A stretch of 64,000 nucleotides of DNA from Dioscorea cayenensis subsp. rotundata. Lineage: Eukaryota; Streptophyta; Magnoliopsida; Dioscoreales; Dioscoreaceae. Location of the stretch: NCBI RefSeq assembly GCF_009730915.1, contig NC_052497.1:1-64000 (forward strand), read 5' to 3'. The notes under the pieces are model-generated. The model did not search any database. It worked only from the letters and a program-made list of their open reading frames with translations, and was not told where the DNA came from. This document shows positions 1 through 8,990 of this stretch, piece by piece. Within the stretch, counting starts at the first letter, position 1; each line of letters begins with the position of its first letter. The position numbers and the translations under genes were made by a program.

Positions 1-770
1 CGCAAGCCAGTTACGTATTGCTGGGTGACACCACTCATCACTCAAGGGCCTCTGTACTTCATGTTTTTCCCCATGCCGCCTATAGTTCAACAAAAAAGCT
101 GCCATAATACATATCCTTGGTCGGATTTCAATTAAATTTCCAGCCAGACAACAAGCAAACACATCAAACAACATATCAATACCAAAATCATAAACAAAAA
201 AAGACTACAAGGCCAAACCTTTCAAGATCTCAAGCAACAAAAACCCCCAAAGTTCGCAGCTTTGACCCCCAAAAAAACCACAAAAATCAACAATCCAAGA
301 TACCTAATTCACCAACGGAAATCAACAGCTAAGACACCACGCAACACAGATCTACACAAAATCCACAAAAATTCCAACAAAAACCCTCAAACATCAATGG
401 ATCTAAACAAAATCTCAAGCTCCACATAAAAATAAAAACCAAGGAATTCCCTTACCTTTCCGAAGGTCAATGAGGAGATTACTAGAAAGAAATCGATCCA
501 TAATAAACACGTAGTAAACCCCAAGAAAACCAATCCGTTTCCACCGGCCCTCCAATTCAAGGTCAATTCCCAATAAAAATCCTCGTTTGAGAGCTCGTTC
601 CTTCGCGCCTCGTTGAACCGAAACCCTAGCTCTTGTTTGCAAGGTAGATGAAGATGAACCCTTACCGTCCTCTCGATTTCGATCTCTCTCTCTCTCTCAC
701 TTCGATCGCTTTCGCTCTTCTCTTCTCTCCCTATTGACCTCTCTCTCTCTCTCTCTCTCTCTTCAATGAA
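1..770 (-). other. probable 5' leader of a minus-strand gene
   Basis: Read on the minus strand, a GA-rich stretch (the CT runs at 680-762 on +) is followed by a mixed-sequence exon-like segment that ends in a good donor (AAAG|GTAAGG) at about 456. A pyrimidine stretch then leads to a possible acceptor near 85-110. From about 105 down to base 1 one minus frame stays open (MAAFLLNYRRHGEKHEV and onward), but I could not join it in frame to the upstream exon, so the upstream part is probably untranslated leader. GA-rich leaders with a first intron are common in plant housekeeping genes. I do not recognise the product, and most of the gene lies outside the window. Confidence 0.3.
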
Positions 771-910
771 CCAACCGATGGCTCTTGTGGTTCTTTATAA
801 CTTCGATTCGATACGATTGCGATAAATCTTCTTCATAGATACGATGTCCGAACCCTTCGCCGCTTGATTCGACTTTGCACGAATCTCGAGGCACTCTCCG
901 GACTTGAGAT

Positions 911-2630
911 TTTTTATTCAATACGCTTTTTTTTTAAGACCATATATAAATATATAAAGTGAAATTATATATATATATATATATATTTTTTAGCCCATCC
1001 CTGCACTTAATTGGCTTACTGGTGTTTAAAGTTTTAATTTATTGGCTAATTTTTTATTTTATTTTTATTTTTTCTTTCATTTATTGAACTGACGTTACCT
1101 GAAACAAAAAGTATGTTTTACAACATTTAAATCTTTAGGATAAAATAAATTAAAAAAATAGTGAAAATACATTTATGATAAACAAAATATTATTTTACTA
1201 AAATGAGTTAATGGAGCAAAACCCGGCACTAGCTAGTATTGTATCGTTCTTAATATTAATCGAATGCTTGTATCTCTGGTGTTCGTCATCGCAGTGGATA
1301 TAAAGTGAAGATTGATGAAGGTATCTCTACTCGTCGGAAAAAATTAAAATTTCTAGGCCACGTGTAAAAGGAATTCGTGACTCTTTCTACCGATGAGTGA
1401 GTACGACTCCCAGACCTCGCTAGCATTTGAGTTTGACGTAGCTTTTAGAGCTTTTGGTTCTTTATTGTTGCTTTTCGTTATTCTATTCTTACCACATCTA
1501 AGAAGTAAATTGTCATCTTATTTGTTCTTTTTGTTTCATCTAATTTAAATCTGTTTATCCACTTATTCAGGTTAATGGAAAATGGGCTCAAATCTATAGA
1601 AAAAAAATCTTAATATTTAGAAGGGTATCTAATAAAATTATTTTTTTGAAAAATACATTTATTTTTAATAATTTTGAAATAAAAAAATTCCTTTCAAAAC
1701 AATCTGTATTTGTTAGATAAAAAAAATAAAGAAGATAAAAATGTGGATATTATAATCTGGACAAAATACAATTTTTATACCAAGCAATGTACGACAAACT
1801 ACAAGCTTCAAAAGTTTAAAAATAAGTATTTAATTTTTAATTGTATATATAGATATATAGATATATATATATATATATATAGATATGGTTGTTGTTAAAC
1901 ATGATTATCACTAACTGTGGAATGGGGTTATAATTGTAGGTCAGACAGCCCCTCACAGGTGCACGTAAGAATGTCCTTATTTTAAGGATGAACATGGTTC
2001 CTTATTGTTAACGCGGTTCATTAAAAATGAAGGCACATGCATGAAGAGAATATTAATACAAGTATATTAAATATTAATGTCTAACGTGGGACAAACTAAC
2101 TACACCAAATTCATTAATATATAGCACATGGATGGCCCTTTGTGTTGTATAAACTTTATCTTTTGTTTTTTTCTTTTATTATTCTGTGATTAATTATTTA
2201 ACAGCTATTACCTACTTTTCAGTGTAAATCTTTTTATGATTAATCATTATTTTAGTTTGATGGAAAATGGATTAATCTATTTAATCTTATATTAAGAGTG
2301 TTAATATCACTAATTAAGTTAGCTGTGATGATTTGGGTATCACTAACAACAATAATTAATTTCGAGTTAATTTGTGAAATTGATAAATATATGTTAAAAA
2401 TAAAAATATACCATTAATACTCATCTCTCTAAAACAAAAGATAATTTCTTATCATAAGAATCCATATCCGTTATTAAAAATTAATATTTAAAACTTGTTT
2501 TAGTTAAAAAAATAAAAAAATAAAGAAAAGATAATATGGTTTTGATTTTTTCTTTTGTTCTTGATCCTCATCCAAACTAAAAGAAGATAAATAATAATAA
2601 TACATCATAATAATAATAATAATAGTGGAA
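911..2630. other. AT-rich intergenic spacer
   Basis: No coding region or RNA gene is visible here. The stretch holds short (TA)n runs near 968-986 and 1846-1880 and generic AT-rich spacer. Confidence 0.6.
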
Positions 2631-4160
2631 ATTGCCAAAAACCCTTTAAAGTTTAGAAATCGCTAAAACACCCCTGCTAGTGAATCCCCCAAAACCCCTC
2701 CTTTAAAGTCTATGTTTTTCAAACCCCAAACCCTCGTAGAATCTGATGCTTTGAACGAGAGATAGTTTCAAAATTTTTGACGTAAATGCCCTCGCATGGG
2801 AGTCGCACCGCAGCCCTATCCTCACGATTGAGAGGATAGTTGGGTTTTCCGTGAGTAACCCCAAGCAGCATCTAATTTATCGAGACGCTTAATCGCTCTC
2901 AACTCACGCCTTCGCCTTTTCCATTTCGCGCTCGCCTCCGGGCTGTTCTCTACCTGCCAAGCCCTCCAGAATTGGCATTTCACTCGCCTTTTTCCCCTTC
3001 CACCTAAGATCTCAAGGAGAAGTCCCTCACAAGCAACTAGTCTGGTATTTCACTCGCCAGAATCTAAGGACGAGATGGCTTTTACGTTAACCTGCTCATC
3101 ATAAAGAAAGATTTTTCTATTGCTTTTCAGGCTCTCGCGTTATTGGAAGATATCAAGTCTCAGTGGGGATTTCTACCGGGTTTATAGTCGCAGGAGATTT
3201 CTGGTTGTGGTTTTGTTTTGCTTTGCATTTTCAGATGATACACTATCGAAAATAGTCGATCATATGATTCGTGTAATATTTATAAATGCATACTTTCCGC
3301 TTCGCTTTTCGATATGATCTGCAGCTTTACAAACGAGTCGACGCTTTTAAGAAACGACGATGTAGCGCTAACATTTCGTTGCCTCTGCTATATATTTCGC
3401 CTCGCTTAACAAAATGGGTCTTCGCTAACATTTTATATCTCGCTTAATAACCGAGAGTTTACCGCTTTAAACCTTATATTTCCGCTAAACTTTTGTCAAT
3501 ACCGCAGCTTTGCAGATTACGGCGGTCAACCTAGTTAACGGGCGCTGCTATTCGACAATCGGCCAGTGAGACCTCAAATCAATCGAAAGTTAACACGACC
3601 CCTCACACCGGGAGATTATTCAAGGACACCGCTTGCGCTGCTCACCGAGCCGGAAGCCATATACCAAGAGTAGGCCCTTCTCGATTCTCTTTGCAGCGGC
3701 ACGTACATGGTCGCACCAATAAATTCGGTGGATCGGGAAAGCCCTCGCCGAAGCTTCAGACCTCAAGACGTGGGCTCCTCGTTTGGTCTCGCTGCAGAAC
3801 GGCGACGCAGTCGGTCTTTCGTAAGAAGAAAACCAGTCGGGCCGTCAAGGCTTGCAGATCTATCAAAGACCCACGAGAGACATGAGACTCCATCAAGAGC
3901 ACTCAGCAATTTGTTCTGGATGTAAAGAGGGAGAAGATGTTACTCTTTGTCAGACTCCCCGATATGCATGTCGCTCGATGGGACAAATTCTTCCCAAATA
4001 CATCATGCTCGGTGCCCGAATCGGATCGCTGGATTACGCCGATGATCTACCAAACACGTAGCGACAGATGTGGGCGCAGCGACGACAAGTGGCTTGCTGA
4101 GGATATTCTTGAATAAGGCCGCTCGAAAGTGCAAGATAGACGCTACCGAGTTAAGCACTA
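2630..4160. repeat. GC-richer patch of probable transposon or repeat origin
   Basis: Base composition changes sharply from the AT-rich flanks. The patch opens with a motif about too-short introns of spacer type (aaaaccctttaaagtttagaaa, broken here only for description: AAACCCTTTAAAG then TTTAGAAATCG) that is typical of plant repeat ends. Around 3340-3520 loosely repeated CGCTAA/CGCTTAA motifs occur. At 3898-4116 (+) one frame is open and protein-like (VLDVKREKMLLFVRLPDM and onward, ending LAEDILE then stop). I do not recognise the family. It could be the tail of a transposon gene or a decayed host gene. No terminal repeats or target duplication could be defined. Confidence 0.35.
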
Positions 4161-4462
4161 ACATATTCCAAACCTTGCTGTCATCCCATTCTGTTCTTAT
4201 TGAATAGTACTAGCTCTCTTTCTTTATGCTTTCTTTAGTTTTCTTTTAAGATTTATAACTGATAAAACTAGAGGTTCTTGTTGCTTCAATGATGTTTTCA
4301 AGAAACTAGTTACACTAATTGATTAAAGATGCCATAATATATACTTAATTAATATAAATATATAAATATATCTATATATACACACACACACAAAATTTAT
4401 TGCTATATATATTGTGAACAAATAAGTGTCAAACTTGGAATCTAGAATTGACCTTAGAGAAC

Positions 4463-6005
4463 ATGGAAGACTTATCCAATTCATGGTGCAACACTGCCAT
4501 ACAAGTTTTCCAACCAGCATTAATGGAGGTAATTATTTAATTTAATGAGTTTAGCTTCAAGTATTTAAACTTCAACAGTGCTGTTCTTTGGTTAATTCTC
4601 TTGCAGAAACCTGAAAACCAATTGAAAGTTGAAGATGAAGCTTTGAGTTCAATCCCACAAGTCAAGTTTGATGACATGAAGGTAATTAGTAAAGCAAGCT
4701 CTTTTTCTTCTTCTTCACATGAATTAGAATATATAGACTTAAATTTTTGTTAATTTGTTTAATTTCATTAATGTAGTCATGGCTTTGGCTTCAGCAAGCA
4801 ATTCATCCAGAACTAGACTATGACATTGGTTTGAGAAAAAAATGGGTATATATATGTTATCAAACAAAGATTTTTACCTGAATTAATAATATTAATGACT
4901 CAAAATTAATGAAAATTTTCACAGTTTTCTCTTAGGATTACTCAACACTGGAAAGACATGTCAATAAAGAAATGGATAAAGGAAATCAAGCAAAAAAGAA
5001 AAGAAAAAGACCGGTTAAAAAGAGCTGAAGTTCATGCAGCCATATCTGTTGCAAGATTATCAGCTTCTCTTGCAGCAATTGCAGCAGAAAATACAGTTTC
5101 TAACACAATTAACAACTCCAAAGAAAATGCAGTCGCTGCTGCTGCTGCATTAATTGCTAAGCATTGTGCAACAGTTGCAGAAACCATTGGTGCACCTCAT
5201 GATCATTTAGCTTCAGAAATAAACAATGCAATCATCGCTACCGATGCCAACAATCTTCTAACCCTAACAGCTGCTGCAGCAACATGTACGTATATTAATA
5301 TTAATATCAATATATATATATATAATATGTTTTGGCATTACATGTTAATCTCTTGTAGCTCATACAAATGTTAATATGTATGTTTCAGCATTGAAAGGGG
5401 CTGCAACACTTAAAGGAATTAGACCGCATGATTTCGACTTTGGACGGTGTAGATCTTCATTAGCCAAAGGTGAAGAACTTATAGTGCATGCAATGGATGG
5501 TAAGTTAATACCTTTTATTTTATTTATTTGTATATACATTTATATGTAAATATTAATATGATTTTTATTTCTGTATTTTTTAATAGGGAAGTGGAAAATA
5601 AGATTAGTGTCTGTTGTGTTGAATAGAGATGCGAAAGTTATTCTGAGAATGAGAAAAACAAGCATTCTCATGAGCTTGTCAAATGCACATGAATGTAAGT
5701 GATTAATTAGTACTCAAGGTTTTTATATTTACTTTTTGGTTTATTTAGTTATATTGAACTTATTTAATTAGTCTTTTTGTGGTGCAGGTGTTGTGTATGA
5801 TATGAAAACAGAGATGGTTGATGAAGAGGTGATCAACAAGGATGAAAATTCATTTTATTGTGTTGATATGAGTACAAGTGATGGCAAGATTGAACTGAAA
5901 ATCAAAGACTATGTACAGTTTAAGAAATGGAGCATGACCATCAACCAGATGTTGATGCTTTCCACAACCTTCAGTGCATATGAACTCCAATTTTACAGGA
6001 GTTAA
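4463..6005 (+). CDS. VAN3-binding-protein-like (DUF828/PH) protein
   Basis: Seven exons join cleanly: 4463-4528, 4607-4681, 4777-4845, 4925-5285, 5389-5499, 5587-5694 and 5788-6005, giving 335 residues. Every intron is GT-AG and the phases agree. The central part (about residues 80-210) carries the family signature: an alanine-rich helix beginning ISVARLSASLAAIAAEN, then AAALIAKHC, HDHLASEI and LTLTAAAAT followed by LKGAATLKG. The C-terminal part (residues about 215-335) reads as the plant PH_2-type domain (LVSVVLNRDAKVILRM, CVVYDM). Relatives such as VAN3-binding protein and FORKED-like proteins act at the trans-Golgi and plasma membrane with the ARF-GAP VAN3 in auxin canalisation and vein continuity. 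The protein is shorter than the usual 400-plus residues. The upstream frame stays open to about 4418, so the start is uncertain and an N-terminal exon may be missing. Confidence 0.82.
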
Positions 6006-6271
6006 TTGACCATATATCATGCTTTGTTTTGGCTCATGTAAATAATTGTTGGTTTTATGTTTTTTTTTTTAAAATTTAACTTATGTATGTATGTTTGTAT
6101 GTATGAGTGTTTGTGTGTGATTAATTTACACCTTTCAAATCATTGGGGTATGTATATATATATATATATATAGATATATATATTCATCTTTTTCAATATC
6201 TAAGAAAATGTTTTCAGAAGTTTGGATATGTGATCACATATATAATCCACCATGTCAGATTCCATCACCAC

Positions 6272-6303
<32 letters not shown>

Positions 6304-6419
6304 TAATTAGAATGTATTAAAATGTATTTCATTTGAAATATTATCCGCATTATTGTAGAGATCCTAATAATCATGTAATTGTTAACTTAGGATATTGATA
6401 TGATCAAGAGTTTAATTTT

Positions 6420-6622
6420 GAATAATAGGTGACAAGCATCTTTTTTATGAATATAAACAGATCTAGAATAGTATTGAAGCTGCGTGATATACGAGTACAA
6501 AAATAATATAAAAATCTCATATGAACATTGTATGAACAGTACTGTCAGGAGAGAGATTTGAACTCATGATCTCCCACTTTTACACTTTGGTGTCATATCA
6601 TTGGGCTATCCAATGGTTGACC
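6420..6622 (-). mobile_element. tRNA-derived SINE, copy 1
   Basis: Read on the minus strand, the element begins GGTCAACCATTGG and contains an A-box-like TAGCCCAATGA and, about 40 nt later, a B-box-like GTTCAAATCTC, the internal pol III promoter of a tRNA-like head. It ends CCTATTATTC on the minus strand. A perfect 12-bp direct repeat, GAGTTTAATTTT, flanks it at 6408-6419 and 6623-6634. This is a target-site duplication of the size made by LINE machinery. It is homologous along its length to the copy at 18741-18912. Confidence 0.72.
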
Positions 6623-6634
6623 GAGTTTAATTTT

Positions 6635-7864
6635 TTATTATTAACTTTATAGGATTTAGGTAGAATGAATTAAATAACTAATTCATAGATTGTGTGTGTG
6701 TGTGTGATTTTTTTCTATTTAAGAATCTTTATTTCTTATAAAAATAACTTTAGTGATAAAAAACACCAAATGTGTAGAAGAAAAACAAAATATAAATAGA
6801 AGAAAAAAAATAAAAAAGAACAAGGAATCAAAAGGAGTGAGATCTTTATTAAATTAATAAACTTACCTTATCCATGTATATATAAAAGTCATGCACATGA
6901 AGTCCTACAAATACACACACACAAACAAAAACAAAATCAACCTTAAAACTCACACCAATCCATCAATCTCCCAAAGCAGTATACAAGTGAAACATAAAAC
7001 ATGGTAAACCATCCTCATATAGACTCATCAATTCTTGTGCAAATACTCATATAAACATGTTATATATATATCATATCTATATATAAACTTTATAATGTGT
7101 TGTCACATCTAAGAAAGAGAGACGAGTGATGATGATGGTGAGCAGTAAGAAAGGAACATGACTTTTCACAGGGATTCTCTCTGCACTACTAGTATGATTA
7201 CACCTTGGTTAACCCCCCAGATTATTTCTTCTGATCTTTTGACAGTGAACAGACCTTACTTTCTTAATATTAACACAAGTACACACAAACACACATATTC
7301 ATGTGTATATATATATGAGTACGTACCACTATGCTTTTTATATAACCAAGTCACTGCATGCAAATCCTACGTAACTTTGTTGTCTTAGTAAGAACATGTA
7401 CTATCTATATATATATATATATGTATATAATTAAAGCTTAATTGAATGTATTAAAATAATAAAGATTAAATACAAGCTTTATGCATATAAATAAATAAAT
7501 AAATATATATATGCATGAGAGAGTAAAGGTGAGAACATGAGAGAGTAGAGTAAACCCTAATTAGTTTTTCAGCTTGCTTGTGTGTAGAATTTAAACTTGC
7601 GTGAGAAAAGAGATAAGAGATCACAGAAAAGGCTTTATATCAACCTTTTTGTACTCATGTACACATTGAAAGCACAGATATTTGCTTTCCATTTATTGCC
7701 AAGGATTTTCACTTGCTTTTTGGTGTCTGGTTTTGTTGCTTCTCCATGTGAGGTTGGCTCATGGTTAACTTTTTCTTGGTGACAGTGAATGAAACATACA
7801 TTTGGGAATGTCAGTCAACTACCTCTCCTTCCCATCTCATCATACATTCATTTCTCTCCTCTCC
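6635..7864. other. intergenic spacer upstream of TAS3
   Basis: No gene is seen. The stretch contains (TG)n near 6693-6705 and several short (TA)n runs. It presumably carries the distal promoter of the TAS3 locus. Confidence 0.5.
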
Positions 7865-7874
7865 TATAAATTAA
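7865..7874 (+). promoter_or_regulatory. TATA box of TAS3
   Basis: TATAAATTAA follows a CT-rich stretch and lies 55 bp upstream of the short ORF. A transcript start near 7895 would fit the usual TATA spacing. The start site is inferred. Confidence 0.55.
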
Positions 7875-7919
7875 TCCACCTCCTCCATCCTTTCTCCAAC
7901 TCATTAAAGAGAAAACATT

Positions 7920-8024
7920 ATGTGTGTGCTTGGGTGGTTGTTTGAACTTGAATGGTGGTACAAAGGGAGGAGAAAGGTACATGGTTTGAGTTTTGGAGGC
8001 TGTTGTTGGTGCTATCTTTGCTGA
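7920..8024 (+). CDS. short ORF of TAS3 ending inside the 5' miR390 site
   Basis: A 34-codon ORF (begins MCVLGWLFELEWWYKG) starts about 25 nt after the likely transcript start. Its TGA (8022-8024) lies inside the 5' miR390 site. TAS3 transcripts of other plants carry a short ORF ending near the 5' miR390 site, and ribosomes are reported to stall there, which affects tasiRNA output. The peptide itself is not known to act. That this ORF is translated is inferred from position. Confidence 0.5.
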   Translation: MCVLGWLFELEWWYKGRRKVHGLSFGGCCWCYLC

Positions 8025-8028
8025 GCTT
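8008..8028 (+). promoter_or_regulatory. 5' miR390 target site of TAS3
   Basis: The 21 bases (GGTGCTATCTT then TGCTGAGCTT) pair with miR390 except for G:U pairs opposite miRNA nucleotides 11, 12 and 19 and a G-G clash opposite nucleotide 9. The weak centre suggests binding without efficient cutting, as at the 5' site in many TAS3 genes. The site lies out of 21-nt phase with the 3' cut. Confidence 0.8.
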
Positions 8029-8077
8029 CTCTCACTCTCTTTCTTTCTCTTTTTAAGTCCTCATTTTGCATGGTTTT

Positions 8078-8098
8078 TTCTTGACCTTGCAAGACTTT
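8078..8098 (+). ncRNA. tasiARF, register D6(+)
   Basis: The core TTCTTGACCTTGCAAGAC matches the conserved tasiR-ARF. The 21-nt unit falls exactly on the sixth register upstream of the predicted miR390 cut. The neighbouring registers (8057-8077 and 8099-8119) are not tasiARFs. Confidence 0.88.
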
Positions 8099-8192
8099 TT
8101 CTTCATAAGATCATATTCATGGCCGCTCTCTATCCCGTTTTGTGCTCACGTCTGTGATCTTACTCTTGTCAATCCTCCCATGTTTCTCTCTC

Positions 8193-8213
8193 TTGTCTAT
8201 CCCTCCAGAGCTT
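8193..8213 (+). promoter_or_regulatory. 3' miR390 target site of TAS3 (phase-setting cut)
   Basis: CTATCCCTCC and AGAGCTT pair with miR390. Nucleotides 8-17 of the miRNA are fully paired across the cut site. Mismatches fall at miRNA nucleotide 7 and at its last four bases. The predicted cut lies between 8203 and 8204. Confidence 0.82.
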
Positions 8214-8399
8214 TGGTTTAATTTTATTATTGCTCTTTTGTGTTATTTCAGATGTAATGCAATATTGATGTTTAATGTTGTGTATCTGTTTGCATTTTTC
8301 TAATGAGTTTGTGTTTAGTTTGGAGATGCATGCATCATTATGGAAATTATGTTTTGTTGTTTATTATCAATGAAGATTTTATTGATCATGCAAACTTCG

Positions 8400-8970
8400 T
8401 GATACAACCTTACCTCTCCAGCTGGAAGATAACCAACATGTTGAGCCGATATTAGAAGAGAACAACCACCATGAAGCATCACAGGAAGCTTCCACAGTAG
8501 AGGTGAACACCGATGAGAGGCGCGTTCAACGCATTCGTAAACCGCCAACTTGGATGCAGGATTTTGTGACCACACAAGTGGCATCAAGACGTCCATAGAT
8601 TGGGGTTGAGATATCATAGGTAATCATATCACAATAATGAGTTGTCATAGATTGGGTGATGAGATATCATCAGTAAGCATATCACAATGATGAGTTGTCA
8701 GTAACAATAATATTAGCTGGATTGATAAATTAACAGCTGGGTTACTTATTAAGATAAGTTGAGTCTATTTATATGTCATTAGGGTCCTTATGTTGGGGTA
8801 TGAAAAGTCTTGGAGTCTATCTTGTTCTTATGGAATAATATCTTTCTTTCTTTATCTTTTCTTCTTCTTCTTCTTCTCCTTGCCTCTCCTTTGACATTGG
8901 TCTTAATCGTGGAGTAAGAACCCACTCAAAGCAGGTTCCATTGGTGCGTCGCAAATCTATTGACGTATCA
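8400..8970 (+). repeat. 5' LTR
   Basis: This 571-bp copy is by eye identical to 13502-14072 and has TGATAC/GTATCA ends. It begins with a duplicate of the coding tail, because the coding region of this element runs into the 3' LTR. Confidence 0.95.
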
Positions 8971-8990
8971 CTGGTGCTTTCATTGAACCT

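Larger units (their letters stand above)
7895..8399 (+). ncRNA. TAS3: TAS3 trans-acting siRNA precursor (single tasiARF, short type)
   Basis: The stretch contains, in order, a short ORF (7920-8024), a 5' miR390 site (8008-8028), a tasiARF core TTCTTGACCTTGCAAGAC (from 8078) and a 3' miR390 site (8193-8213). If miR390 cuts the 3' site between the bases opposite its nucleotides 10 and 11 (8203|8204), counting back in 21-nt steps gives D1 8183-8203 down to D6 8078-8098, and D6 is exactly the tasiARF. This match of register is strong evidence for a working TAS3 design. In plants miR390-AGO7 triggers SGS3/RDR6 and DCL4 processing, and tasiARFs repress ARF2/3/4 in leaf polarity and phase change. 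Only one tasiARF is seen, as in the TAS3-short class. The natural 3' end is unknown because a retrotransposon interrupts the flank at 8400. Confidence 0.88.

Noticed and set aside
117-332. ORF of 71 aa rich in Gln, Asn and Lys
   Set aside because: Low-complexity AT/CA-rich text opposite a likely leader and intron; not protein-like.
6541-6622. tRNA gene
   Set aside because: The A and B boxes fit a tRNA-like head but no full cloverleaf or anticodon arm is evident, and the segment is part of a repeated SINE with a target duplication.
8099-8119. second tasiARF next to the first
   Set aside because: It begins TTCTTCATAAG but does not keep the GACCTTG core; only one tasiARF is supported.
8315-8617. 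minus-strand ORF of 100 aa
   Set aside because: Lies antisense in the LTR and its flank; a shadow of the retrotransposon.
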